A stretch of DNA of 64,000 nucleotides from Actinoplanes philippinensis (lineage in GTDB: Bacteria; Actinomycetota; Actinomycetes; Mycobacteriales; Micromonosporaceae), in assembly GCF_900113015.1 (NCBI RefSeq), contig NZ_FONV01000002.1, forward strand, positions 248,001-312,000. Reading direction: 5' to 3'. The position numbers and the translations under genes are program-made. The notes below the pieces were generated by a model, which was not told the origin of the DNA, searched no databases, and worked only from the letters and a program-made list of their open reading frames with translations. Positions 15,869-24,500 of this stretch are shown one piece after another; positions within the stretch are counted from its first letter, which is position 1; every line of letters begins with the position of its first letter.

Positions 15869-17164
15869 GTGCCCGTCGTCACTTCCCCTCGCGGGCCGGC
15901 TCGCCCGCCCGTCACGGTGAACCGCCAACTGGGCGCTCTTCTCACCGCCGAGGCGCTCTCCATGCTCGGCAGCCGGATCACCTTCGTGGCCGTACCGTGG
16001 CTGGTTCTGACCACGCAGGACTCGGCGATGCTCGCCGGCCTGGCCGGTCTCGCGGAGATGCTGCCGTATGTGCTGGCCGGGCTGATCGGTGGCCCGATCG
16101 TGGACCGCGTCGGGCCACGCCCGACCGCTGTGGCGGCGGACACCGCGAGTGTTCTCGCGGTCGCCGGCATTCCGCTGGTCGCCCACTGGGAGGGCGTGTC
16201 GCTGAGCGCGCTGATCCTGCTGATCGCCCTGGCCGGGGCGTTGCGCGGGTTCGGCGACGCGGCGAAACGGGCGCTGCTGCCACGCACGATCGCGGCGGCC
16301 GGACTCTCCACCGAGCGCGGCACCGCGATGTACGACGGGGTCTGCCGCGCCTCGACGCTGGTCGGCCTGCCGCTGGCCGGGGTGCTGATCGCCGCGTTCG
16401 GCCCGGCCGCGGTGCTGCTCTTCGACGCGCTGTCGTTCGCGGCGAGCGCGATCATCATCGGGTTGCTGGTGCGGGTCGGCTGCGCCGACGCCGCGGCGCT
16501 GGCCGAGTGCGAGCATCAGGGGTATGCGGACGCCCTGCGCGACGGATTCCGCTGGGTACGTTCGGACCGGCTGATCCTCGGCGTGATGGCGATGCTGTTC
16601 GCCACGAACATGTTCGATCAGGCGTTCGCGACGGTGTTCGTGCCGGTGTGGGTGCGCGAGGGCCCGCACGGTCCGGCCGCGCTCGGGGTGATCGGCACCG
16701 CGTTCGGGCTGGGCGCGGTGGCCGGCAACATCCTGTACACGGTGGTCGCCCCGCGCCTGCCCCGGCGGCTGACGTTCGGGGTGTGCTTCTTCATCGGCGG
16801 CCCCGCCCAGCTGCTGGCGCTGGCCCTCGCCGATCGTGTGTGGACGGTTCTGGTGACGGCCGCGATCGCGGGCGCGCTGATCTCGACGGTGAACCCGATC
16901 CTGATGGCCGAGGTGTACCGCCGGATCCCCACCCACCTGCAGGGCCGGGTGATCAGTGTGCTGATCGCCGTCTCCTGGGCGGGCATCCCGTTCGGCGGCG
17001 TGATCGGCGGCTGGGCGACGGACCGGTTCGGGCTGCAGGCCGCCGCGCTGATCGCCGCCGTCGGCTATCTGGCGGTCACGATGTCCCCGTTCCTCTTCCC
17101 GGCCTGGCGCGAACTCGACGCCCGCCCCCGGCCGGAGGCGAAACCGGCGATGGTCGCCGCCTGA
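15869..17164 (+). CDS. MFS transporter
   Basis: A 431-residue polytopic membrane protein with about 12 predicted helices, of the major facilitator superfamily (MFS_3 / enterobactin exporter-like group). The N-terminus NRQLGALLTAEALSMLGSRI and the loop GPIVDRVGPRPTAVAAD between helices 2 and 3 carry the MFS motif-A pattern. The second half starts near VRSDRLILGVMAMLFATNM. The substrate is unknown, and drug or metabolite efflux is most likely. The GTG start is leaderless with a dyad operator over the -35. It is a single gene; the hydrolase downstream has its own -10 box. Confidence 0.87.
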   Translation: MPVVTSPRGPARPPVTVNRQLGALLTAEALSMLGSRITFVAVPWLVLTTQDSAMLAGLAGLAEMLPYVLAGLIGGPIVDRVGPRPTAVAADTASVLAVAGIPLVAHWEGVSLSALILLIALAGALRGFGDAAKRALLPRTIAAAGLSTERGTAMYDGVCRASTLVGLPLAGVLIAAFGPAAVLLFDALSFAASAIIIGLLVRVGCADAAALAECEHQGYADALRDGFRWVRSDRLILGVMAMLFATNMFDQAFATVFVPVWVREGPHGPAALGVIGTAFGLGAVAGNILYTVVAPRLPRRLTFGVCFFIGGPAQLLALALADRVWTVLVTAAIAGALISTVNPILMAEVYRRIPTHLQGRVISVLIAVSWAGIPFGGVIGGWATDRFGLQAAALIAAVGYLAVTMSPFLFPAWRELDARPRPEAKPAMVAA

Positions 17165-17203
17165 GGACCGGAAAAGCACGTGCCGCGGTACGCGCGGACG
17201 GGC

Positions 17204-17209
17204 TACGGT
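17204..17209 (+). promoter_or_regulatory. -10 box, leaderless start of the alpha/beta hydrolase gene
   Basis: TACGGT ends 7 nt before the ATG at 17217 and no Shine-Dalgarno sequence is present. Confidence 0.45.
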
Positions 17210-17216
17210 CGGCGCG

Positions 17217-17969
17217 ATGACTCTTGCCTATGACGTGACCGGCGACGGGCCGGCCGTACTTCTGCTGCACTCGACCGTCTGCGACCGCCGGATGTGGGAT
17301 CCCCAGGTGGCGGCGCTCGCCGCCGCGGGCCGCCGGGTGGTGCGCCTCGACCTCGTCGGACACGGCGACACACCGGTGCCGGCCGGCCCCTTCGACGAGA
17401 CCGGCGCGATCGCCGCGCTCCTCGACGATCTCGGCATCACGGAGACCGCGCTGACCGGCGCGTCCGGCGGCGGCCGGGTGGCGCTGCAGTTCGCCGCCCG
17501 ATGGCCCGAGCGGGTGACCGCGCTGGCCCTGCTCTGCACCGCGCTGCGCGGCCACGAGGCGGGCCCCGAGCTGCAGGCCTTCGACGAGCGGGAGGAGGCG
17601 CTGCTGGAGGCGGGCGACGTGGCCGGCGCCGTCGATCTGAACGTCGGCCTGTGGGTCGGCCCGGACGCCGGCGACGAGACCCGCGAGCTGGTCCGGGTCA
17701 TGCAGCGGCATGCCTTCGACGTGCAGCTGGCCGCCGAGGACGTGGCATACGAACCGGTCCGCACCGAGCCGGACCTGTCCCGGATCACCGCGCCCACCCT
17801 GCTGGTCACCGGCGCCCACGACCTGCCCGACTTCCGGGAGATCGCCGTCCACCTGGCCGGTGTGCTGCCGGACGCCCGGCACGTCGAGCTGGACTGGGCC
17901 GGTCACCTGCCCAGCCTGGAACGGCCCGGCGCGGTCAACGCGCTGCTGCTGGAGTTCCTCGCCGGATAG
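17217..17969 (+). CDS. alpha/beta-fold hydrolase
   Basis: A 250-residue cytoplasmic alpha/beta hydrolase. The oxyanion segment LLLHSTVCDRRMWDPQ is near residue 20. The nucleophile elbow reads TGASGGG (Ser about 82), the acid is probably Asp in GAHDLPDF, and the His is in WAGHLPSLERP near the C-terminus. It resembles the 3-oxoadipate enol-lactonase/esterase group, but no pathway genes are nearby and the substrate is unknown. Its last 35 bp overlap the 3' end of the convergent luciferase-like gene, so any terminator must lie inside coding sequence. Confidence 0.85.
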   Translation: MTLAYDVTGDGPAVLLLHSTVCDRRMWDPQVAALAAAGRRVVRLDLVGHGDTPVPAGPFDETGAIAALLDDLGITETALTGASGGGRVALQFAARWPERVTALALLCTALRGHEAGPELQAFDEREEALLEAGDVAGAVDLNVGLWVGPDAGDETRELVRVMQRHAFDVQLAAEDVAYEPVRTEPDLSRITAPTLLVTGAHDLPDFREIAVHLAGVLPDARHVELDWAGHLPSLERPGAVNALLLEFLAG

Positions 17970-18792
17970 TCGCCACGGTCGCGGCGAACCGAACGAAGCC
18001 CTCCGGATCGGGATCGTCCGGGGCCGGCTGCAGGACCACCGTGTCCGCGCCGGCCTCGGCCCACCGGCCCACCTGCTCGGCGACCGCGTCGGCGTCCCCC
18101 GAGACGGCACGGTCCTCGATGGTGTCGTAACCCCAGCGGACCCGCTCCCCCTCCAGCCGCTCGGCGGCGCCCGGACCGGTCGCCGTGTGCAGGTAGACGA
18201 CGAGAGGGCTGTCGCCGATCACGGCGCGCGCGGCCCGTACGTCATCGGGGGTGTTGCCCGCACTGATGATCACGCCGTCGCCGATCTCGCCGGCCAGCCG
18301 CAGGGTCTTCGGGCCGGAGGCGCCGACCAGGACGGGCGCGGCCGCCGTCGGCGGCCAGTCCAGGGCGACGCCGTCGAGGTGCACGTACCGCCCGTCGACC
18401 GTCACCCGCTCCCCCGCGAGCAGCTCGCGCAGGGCGGTGACGTGCTCGCGGAGCAGCGTCATCGGGGACCCGGCACGGGCGCCGACCTGACCCATCCAGT
18501 CCTGCACGCCGTGGCCGACGCCGATGCGCGCCCGCCCGGGGAAGAGCCGGTGCAGGGTGGCGAGCTCCATCGCGGCGATCGCCACGTTGCGCAAGGGCAC
18601 CGGGAGCAGTCCGACCCCGACCGTCAGCCGATCGGTCCAGGCGAGCGCCGCCGACACGGTCGCGACGCCGCTGGTCAGGAAGCAGTCCTCCCACAGCCAC
18701 AGCTCCTCGAGGCCGGCCTCCTCGGCCGCCTCGACCACGCCCCGGAAACGCTCCGGAGGCAGCTGAGGCAGAGCGATGGCCCCCACGTTCAT
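17935..18792 (-). CDS. luciferase-like (LLM) F420/flavin-dependent oxidoreductase
   Basis: A 285-residue TIM-barrel oxidoreductase of the LLM class, which in actinobacteria often uses coenzyme F420. Family segments include ELWLWEDCFLTSG, TVGVGLLPVPLRNVAIAAME, PGRARIGVGHGVQDWMGQVG and the phosphate-binding PVLVGASGPKTLRLAGEIGDG. Typical substrates are small alcohols, aldehydes or cyclic compounds. It is the last gene of the six-gene glycosyltransferase operon: its ATG overlaps the stop of the membrane glycosyltransferase (ATGA). The substrate is therefore probably an intermediate or product of that pathway. It also overlaps the convergent hydrolase gene by 35 bp. Confidence 0.85.
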   Translation of the reverse strand: MNVGAIALPQLPPERFRGVVEAAEEAGLEELWLWEDCFLTSGVATVSAALAWTDRLTVGVGLLPVPLRNVAIAAMELATLHRLFPGRARIGVGHGVQDWMGQVGARAGSPMTLLREHVTALRELLAGERVTVDGRYVHLDGVALDWPPTAAAPVLVGASGPKTLRLAGEIGDGVIISAGNTPDDVRAARAVIGDSPLVVYLHTATGPGAAERLEGERVRWGYDTIEDRAVSGDADAVAEQVGRWAEAGADTVVLQPAPDDPDPEGFVRFAATVATIRRGTPAAAR

Positions 18793-20363
18793 GCCGGCAC
18801 CCTCTCCTCGTCGGTGATCCGCCGATACAGCTGGTCCGGTGACAACGTCGCGTACCAGGGTGTGACCGGACGGCGTTCGTACCGTTCCATACCTACCAGG
18901 AATGCCAGCACATAGCCCGCGCTCAGGCTGAGGAAGGCGGCCGACCACGCCGCGATCACCACGTGCTCGCCCCGGATCAGCCGGATCACCGCGAACCCCA
19001 GCGCCGACACCTCGGCCAGCGCGAACACCCGATAGGCCCACTTGAGCCGGGCGTCGGCGCCGCGCCGGGCCCGCTTGTCGGTCACCCCGAACTGCCTCTC
19101 CCCGAAGACCGCCGCGGGCAGGGCGGCGAGCATCGGCAGCGTGTCGGCGACGGCGAACGCCTCGCTGTGCAGCATGTGGTAGTGCCCACGGCCGAACCGG
19201 ACGACGGTCCAGATCGAGAACACCGTGAAACCGAGAAAGGCAAGACCATAGACGGCGTACGGCCCACGCACCGGCGCCACCCCGGTGGTCAGAGCCGCGA
19301 TCGGGACCAGCAGAAAGAGCAGCCGGTTCAGCCCCTGGAAGTGCGCGACCATGGCGCTCAGGTAGTTGAGCCGCTGCCGCCAGGTCAGCCCGCGGGCGAT
19401 CAGCGGCGAGTCCCGGTGCCGCAGCAGCAGGTGCAGGCTCCCGATCGCCCAGCGCCGCCGGGTCCCGTAGTACTGCCGCAGATTGTTGACCTCCAGCCCG
19501 TACGCGAGCGGCTGCTCCAGATAGACCGACTTCCAGCCGCGGGCGTGCAGCCGCAACGACGTGTGAATGTCCTCGGTGGACGTGTCCTCGGCGAACCCGC
19601 CGGCCTCGTCGAGCGCGGACCGCCGCAGCATCGCCGACGTGCCGGTGTAGATGGCGCTGTTCGCGCTGTTCTTCGTCGGCTGCACCCCGCCGTAGAACAT
19701 CTCCTGCTCGTGCCACCCGCCGTCACGCCCGTGCCGCCGCCGGAAGGTGAACGACTCGGTGTTGTAGAACGACTGCGGCGACTGGACGACGGCGACTTCC
19801 GGGTCGTCGAAGTAGCCGAGGGTGCGCTCGATGAACTCCGGCAGCGGGATGTGGTCGGCGTCGAGGGTGACCACGAACTCGGCGTCGGTCACGCCCAGCC
19901 CGTGGTTGAGGTTGCCGGCCTTGGCGCCCTCGCTCGTGGCCCGGGGCAGGTAGCGGGCGCCGTGCCGGGCCGCCATCTCGCGGACCTCGGTGCGGCTGCC
20001 GTCGTCGAGGACGATCACGTCGCGCACGCCCCGCACCCGCAGCGCGCCGATCACGGTGGGCTCCAGCACTCCGGCGGGCTCGTTGACGGTGGGGATCAGG
20101 ATGTCGACGGTCCGGGTGACGGGGCCGGTCACGACGCGGGGCAGCGGGCGGGTGCGGCGGCGCAGCGAGATCACGAAAATCGTCGTGGTGACGACCGCGA
20201 ACATCTCGGCGGCCCAGGCGACCGGGCCGTACCAGACCGCCCAGTTCACCACCGCGGTCCGCCAGACGGCGAATACCGGGACCAGCGTGAGGAAGACCAC
20301 GAAGAGGATCGGCAGATGCGGCGGGTCGCGGTCGGCGACCTGTTCAACGCGGTACGGAGACAT
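18789..20363 (-). CDS. membrane family-2 glycosyltransferase, cellulose-synthase-like
   Basis: A 524-residue processive-type GT-2 enzyme. Two N-terminal helices (about 17-35 and 40-68) precede the cytoplasmic GT-A domain: VDILIPTVNEPAGVLEPTV, UDP-binding VLDDGSR, metal-binding LDADHIP, acceptor-site STEDIHT. The QxxRW motif of cellulose/hyaluronan synthases reads TRRRW, with Thr for Gln. Four or more C-terminal helices follow. It probably adds sugars, perhaps repeatedly, to a growing chain or lipid at the membrane. It overlaps the upstream phosphatase gene by 20 bp and the downstream LLM gene by 4 bp. The donor sugar is not known. Confidence 0.87.
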   Translation of the reverse strand: MSPYRVEQVADRDPPHLPILFVVFLTLVPVFAVWRTAVVNWAVWYGPVAWAAEMFAVVTTTIFVISLRRRTRPLPRVVTGPVTRTVDILIPTVNEPAGVLEPTVIGALRVRGVRDVIVLDDGSRTEVREMAARHGARYLPRATSEGAKAGNLNHGLGVTDAEFVVTLDADHIPLPEFIERTLGYFDDPEVAVVQSPQSFYNTESFTFRRRHGRDGGWHEQEMFYGGVQPTKNSANSAIYTGTSAMLRRSALDEAGGFAEDTSTEDIHTSLRLHARGWKSVYLEQPLAYGLEVNNLRQYYGTRRRWAIGSLHLLLRHRDSPLIARGLTWRQRLNYLSAMVAHFQGLNRLLFLLVPIAALTTGVAPVRGPYAVYGLAFLGFTVFSIWTVVRFGRGHYHMLHSEAFAVADTLPMLAALPAAVFGERQFGVTDKRARRGADARLKWAYRVFALAEVSALGFAVIRLIRGEHVVIAAWSAAFLSLSAGYVLAFLVGMERYERRPVTPWYATLSPDQLYRRITDEERVPA

Positions 20364-21123
20364 GCGCGAACCTTTCGAGCTCGGGGTGGAGTGCGGGGCC
20401 GGCCGCGAGCACGCCGGTGCCCAGGGTGGTGACGGTGGCGCCCGCCTCGGTGGCGATCAGCGCGCCGGCCGCCCAGTCCCAGGCGGCCAGCTCGTCCTCG
20501 TAGTAGGCGTCGCAGCGGCCGGCCGCGAGCCAGCACAGCTCCAGGGCGGCGCTGCCGTGACTGCGGATGTCGCGGACCCGGTGCAACAGCCCGGCCAGGG
20601 TGTGCGCCTGTCGTGCGCGTGCCGCGGAGGTGTAGGCGAAACCGGTCGTCACGAGGGCACGGTCGAGGGGCACCGGATCGTTGACCCGCAGGGGTGTGCC
20701 GTTGAGGCGGGCGCCCCGGTCACGAGCGGCGGTGAAAGTCTCGGAGCGGTACGGGTCGTGGACGACCCCCACGACGGCCCGCCAGGAGGAGTCCGGGAGC
20801 TGTTCCTCCGCCGCGACACTGACGGTGACGTGCGGTGACCCGTACAACAGATTGGTGGTGCCGTCGACCGGATCGACCACCCACCGCAAGCCGGACGTCC
20901 CCGCCCGCACCGTGCCCTCCTCGCCGAGGAAGCCGTCGTGCGGCCGTGCGGCCGCGAGACAGGCGGTGACCGCCGCCTCGCTCGCGAGATCGATCTCGGT
21001 CACCGGATCGGTGGCGCTGGACTTATGACCGGCCGCCTGGACGGCCGCGGCGGCACGGATCACCCGCCCGCCGTCACGGGCGGCCGTCACCGCGACGTCG
21101 AGCAGCTCCTCCACCGGCGTCAT
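20344..21123 (-). CDS. inositol-monophosphatase family phosphatase
   Basis: A 259-residue Mg-dependent phosphatase of the IMPase fold. Metal ligands are visible in LGEEG (Glu), WVVDPVDGTTNLLYG (motif DPxDxT) and AAWDWAAGALIATEAGA (motif WDxxAG). Family members hydrolyse inositol phosphate, histidinol phosphate or sugar bisphosphates. The surrounding aminotransferase, dehydrogenase and glycosyltransferases suggest a sugar or cyclitol phosphate here. The ATG at 21123 overlaps the TGA of the upstream glycosyltransferase (ATGA), and the 3' end overlaps the next glycosyltransferase by 20 bp. Confidence 0.86.
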   Translation of the reverse strand: MTPVEELLDVAVTAARDGGRVIRAAAAVQAAGHKSSATDPVTEIDLASEAAVTACLAAARPHDGFLGEEGTVRAGTSGLRWVVDPVDGTTNLLYGSPHVTVSVAAEEQLPDSSWRAVVGVVHDPYRSETFTAARDRGARLNGTPLRVNDPVPLDRALVTTGFAYTSAARARQAHTLAGLLHRVRDIRSHGSAALELCWLAAGRCDAYYEDELAAWDWAAGALIATEAGATVTTLGTGVLAAGPALHPELERFAHVSVPR

Positions 21124-22193
21124 CCGGCGCTCACCCGGCGGACCTCGGCCAGGACCCGCTCGCGGTACGGCTCGGGCAGCGCGCCGATCGGCTCGAGGAC
21201 GATGCTCCGGTCGACGCTGCCGTCCGCCCAGGGCAGCGCCAGGCCGACCAGGGGCAGGACCTCGACGTCGGTCGCGGTGGCGGGCAGTGACGCGCCGGAT
21301 CCGGCCGGCACACCGACCATCAGATGCGTCCGGCCGTCGACCCGGCCGTGGACGACGGTGAGCCCGCCCGCGGCGCGACGAAGCTCCAGGTAGCGCTCGT
21401 TGGCCTCGAAGTCGCCGAACGCGCACGCCAGCTCGACATCGAGGCCGGGCCATTTGCGCAGGAAATAGCGGTAGTTGGGGGCCTCGGTGCGGCGGTTGGC
21501 GGCGACGTCGCGCAGGTGGGGCAGGTGCACGCCGAAGAAGTCGCGGCCCATCACGATCGGGGTGCCGCCGCGGGCCACCCGGTACGCCCACTCCAGGTCC
21601 TCCACCCCGTAACCGTGGAAGGCCGGGTCGAACTCCCCGGCCAGGTCACGGGGCAGCGCGATCAGCGCGGTCCACGCGAACGACCAGGGGATCACGTGAT
21701 CGGCGGTCATCCGTGGGTCGTGGCCGGCCGTCCCGGTCGTCCACAGGTCGTCGAGGATCTTGCGATAGTGCTGGTAGGGCCGCACGTCGACGGTGGTGAC
21801 GTCACCGGTGTTGTTGTCGTAGTCGATCATCTGCCCGACCACGCAGATCCGCTGGCCGTACGCGAAGTGGCGGTCCCACAGGTCCTCCAGGCAGCGGGAC
21901 GGCAGCACCATGTCCACGTCCATCAGCACCACGACGTCGCCGCGGGCCTGCCGCAACGCCAGGTTGCGGGCGAGCCCCACCTGCCAGGGCCGGGCCGACG
22001 ACACGGTGACCACGTCCAGGCCGGGGAACTCGCGGCAGACGGCCGCGTGCTCCCCGTCGTCGTCGAGCACGCCGAGCACCACCTCGACGTCGCCGGCCGG
22101 CAGGGTCTGCTCGGCGAGCGCGGCGAGGGCCAGGCGCAGGTTGGCGGCCCGCTTCCGATACGGGATGACGACGCTGATCCGGGGCTCACTCAT
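21120..22193 (-). CDS. family-2 glycosyltransferase, soluble
   Basis: A 357-residue GT-A glycosyltransferase without membrane helices. The N-terminal ISVVIPYRKRAANLRLALAAL binds the nucleotide, LMDVDMVLP carries the DxD motif, and FHGYGVEDLEWAYR is the galactosyltransferase-type C-terminal segment with the ED acceptor motif. The last 100 residues are less conserved. It probably transfers a sugar to an acceptor made by the same operon. The ATG overlaps the end of the dehydrogenase gene by 8 bp, and its stop overlaps the phosphatase start. Confidence 0.86.
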   Translation of the reverse strand: MSEPRISVVIPYRKRAANLRLALAALAEQTLPAGDVEVVLGVLDDDGEHAAVCREFPGLDVVTVSSARPWQVGLARNLALRQARGDVVVLMDVDMVLPSRCLEDLWDRHFAYGQRICVVGQMIDYDNNTGDVTTVDVRPYQHYRKILDDLWTTGTAGHDPRMTADHVIPWSFAWTALIALPRDLAGEFDPAFHGYGVEDLEWAYRVARGGTPIVMGRDFFGVHLPHLRDVAANRRTEAPNYRYFLRKWPGLDVELACAFGDFEANERYLELRRAAGGLTVVHGRVDGRTHLMVGVPAGSGASLPATATDVEVLPLVGLALPWADGSVDRSIVLEPIGALPEPYRERVLAEVRRVSAG

Positions 22194-23250
22194 CGCCGCC
22201 GCCGGGACTGATCAGCACCTTGCAGCTGGCCTGCTCGGCCGGCCCGAACCGGCGGGCGTCGATGTCGCAGCCCAGCGCCGCGAACCCGGTGCGGAACCCG
22301 TCGAGCGGGACCACGTGGCTGACCAGCCGCTCGGCCGGGACCCGACCGCTGGTGATCAGGTGGAAGGCCTCGTCGAACGAGCCGTGCAGCGAGTCGATCG
22401 AGCCGATCACCGACAGGCTGCGGTCGGCCAGGAGCATCGTGTCGATCGACGCGATCCTCTCCTTGAGACCGATCGACATGTACGTCCCGCCCGGCGCGAT
22501 CTGCGGGAAGAGGTCCTCCAGCAGCGCCGACGTGGTGTCGACGACGATGTCGATCGGAGCGGCGGGATCGTTGAAGTACTTGCTGCGCGCCTCCTCCAGG
22601 CTCGCGTAGGCGGCGGTGCCGTCGGGCAGCCGGTCGCGGGCGAACTCCAGCCGGGCCGGCGAGTGCTCGATCAGCACCGGGGTCAGGCCCTTGAGCGACA
22701 GCACCCAGGTGTAGAGCAGGCCGAGCGGCCCGGCCCCGAAGACGTAGGTGTACGCGCTCAGCGACGGCGGCTGCAGTTTGCGAGCGCCGGCCACCACACA
22801 GCTCAGCGGCTCGGTCAGGGCCGCGGCGCGCAGCGACACGTCGTCCGGCACGCGGTGCACGAACGCCGAGGTGGTGCGGTACCTCCCGGCATACGCCCCG
22901 TCGTAGCTGACGCCGCTCTCGGTGCCGTGCTTGCCGACGCAGTGGTTGATCCGCTGGGTCCGGCACATCCGGCAGCGGCCGCAGAAGGGCGTCGGGTTGA
23001 TCACCACGCGGTCCCCCACGGCGACCGAGGTGACCGCCGGGCCGATCTCGGCGATGATGCCGCTCGCCTCGTGGCCGAGGGTCACGCCGGGAACCGCCAC
23101 CGGGTACGACCCGGAGACGATGCCCAGGTCGGTGCCGCAGACGCCGCAATAGCTGATGTCGACGACCACGTCGTCCTCGCCGGTCGCGTGCAGATCGGGG
23201 ACCTCGCTGAGCTCGACGTCCCACGGGCCTCGGTACTTGAGCGCTTTCAC
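22186..23250 (-). CDS. zinc-dependent medium-chain dehydrogenase
   Basis: A 354-residue MDR-type alcohol/polyol dehydrogenase. Catalytic zinc ligands lie in YCGVCGTDLG (Cys) and GHEASGII (His, Glu). The structural zinc site is PFCGRCRMCRTQRINHC, with four Cys. The nucleotide-binding segment is YVFGAGPLGLLYTWVL. Enzymes of this kind oxidise sugars, polyols or aminocyclitols such as 2-deoxy-scyllo-inosamine. Here it follows a class III aminotransferase, so an oxidation-transamination pair that places an amino group on a ring or sugar is plausible. The GTG overlaps the aminotransferase stop (GTGA). Confidence 0.87.
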   Translation of the reverse strand: MKALKYRGPWDVELSEVPDLHATGEDDVVVDISYCGVCGTDLGIVSGSYPVAVPGVTLGHEASGIIAEIGPAVTSVAVGDRVVINPTPFCGRCRMCRTQRINHCVGKHGTESGVSYDGAYAGRYRTTSAFVHRVPDDVSLRAAALTEPLSCVVAGARKLQPPSLSAYTYVFGAGPLGLLYTWVLSLKGLTPVLIEHSPARLEFARDRLPDGTAAYASLEEARSKYFNDPAAPIDIVVDTTSALLEDLFPQIAPGGTYMSIGLKERIASIDTMLLADRSLSVIGSIDSLHGSFDEAFHLITSGRVPAERLVSHVVPLDGFRTGFAALGCDIDARRFGPAEQASCKVLISPGGGDE

Positions 23251-24500
23251 GGCCGCATGGCCTCCCTCTGATAGGACCGCAGGGTCTCGTGCAGGCGGCC
23301 GAGCAGATCGTCGACCTGCTCGGTGGTGATGATCAGCGGCGGGCGGACCTTGACGGTGCGGCCGAAGCCGTAGCGGCTGCCGCGCAGGAGGAGCCCGTGC
23401 CGCCGGCCCAGGGCGATGAACTGCTCGACGTCGACGCTGGTGGGCAGGTCGAAGGCCTGCATCAGCCCGACGCCGCGAACCCCGGTCATCTCCCGGAAGG
23501 AGCGGGACAGCGCGAGCAGGCCGCGGTGCAGCCGGTCACCGGTGACCCGCACCTCGTCGAGGATCCGGTGCCGGCGCAGATACCGGATCGTCTCCTCGAG
23601 CGCGGTCAGGGCGAGCGGGTTGGCGCCGGAGGTGCTGGAGTGCTCCCACGGCTCCAGGACGTCCAGCTCGGGCCGCATCAGGACCCCGGCGACCGGGATG
23701 CCGACGCCGCCGGCGCCCTTGGCGAACGTGATGACATCGGGGCGGAGGGCGGCGGCGTAGCCGGTGGAGGCGAAGAACGATCCGGTACGCCCGAAGCCGG
23801 TCTGCACCTCGTCGGCGATGATCAGGACGCCCAGCCGGTCACAGGTCTCGCGGAGCACCCCGAACCACTCCGGGGGTGGGACGATGTTGCCGCCGTTACC
23901 CATGATCGGCTCGACGACCAGGGCCGCCACCCGGCCGCTCGACGCATACTCCACGAAGTCCTCGAGCCGCCGGGCGCAGAGCATCGCGCAACTGCCCGGG
24001 AGCTGGCCGTAGAAGCAGTTCGCACAATCCGGCCCGGGGATCTTGACCGAGTGCGCGAACGGCAACGAGAAGCTGCGCTGCCGGAACGCGTTGCCGGACA
24101 CCCCGGTCGTGGCGGCGCTCTGCCCGTGGTGCGACAGGAACAGCGACACGATGTCGGACCGGCCGGTCGCCTTCTGCACGATCCGGATGGCCGCCTCGTT
24201 GGCGCCGGAGCCGGTGACGTCGCGGAACCAGAAAGCACCGATGTGCGGCGGCAGGTCGTCACGCATCAGCGCGAAGATCTCGGCCGACCGGTCGCGGGTG
24301 AACTCGGAGGAGAGATGCGCGACCCGGTCGAGCTGGCCGTGCAGCGCCTCGATGATCTCGGGCGCCGAATAGCCGAGCGAGACGTTGAACGTCCCGGACG
24401 CGCAGTCGATGAATCGTTCGCCACGGACGTGCAGGTAGATCCCGTCTCCGACGTAGTCTGGCAGGCCGGTGACCGGCCTGGAGACGATGCTCGAACTCAT
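23247..24500 (-). CDS. class III PLP-dependent aminotransferase
   Basis: A 417-residue fold-type I aminotransferase. The PLP Lys is in ITFAKGAGG (Lys261), the ring-nitrogen Asp is in IIADEVQTGFGRTG (Asp230), and GSGANEAAIR (98-107) binds phosphate. A Cys cluster CANC-x8-C-x3-C (159-175) occurs where many omega-aminotransferases have CxxC. It would transfer an amino group from Glu, Gln or another donor to a keto or aldehyde group. The ATG at 24500 has GGAAAGG 6 nt upstream, the best Shine-Dalgarno site in the operon. As first gene it sets the entry to a six-gene overlapping operon. Gene context favours a sugar or cyclitol substrate over GABA. Confidence 0.87.
   Translation of the reverse strand: MSSSIVSRPVTGLPDYVGDGIYLHVRGERFIDCASGTFNVSLGYSAPEIIEALHGQLDRVAHLSSEFTRDRSAEIFALMRDDLPPHIGAFWFRDVTGSGANEAAIRIVQKATGRSDIVSLFLSHHGQSAATTGVSGNAFRQRSFSLPFAHSVKIPGPDCANCFYGQLPGSCAMLCARRLEDFVEYASSGRVAALVVEPIMGNGGNIVPPPEWFGVLRETCDRLGVLIIADEVQTGFGRTGSFFASTGYAAALRPDVITFAKGAGGVGIPVAGVLMRPELDVLEPWEHSSTSGANPLALTALEETIRYLRRHRILDEVRVTGDRLHRGLLALSRSFREMTGVRGVGLMQAFDLPTSVDVEQFIALGRRHGLLLRGSRYGFGRTVKVRPPLIITTEQVDDLLGRLHETLRSYQREAMRP

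Noticed and set aside
17935..24500. Known aminoglycoside cluster
   Set aside because: No 2-deoxy-scyllo-inosose synthase, no resistance methyltransferase and no transporter are present, so it cannot be assigned to a known aminoglycoside type.
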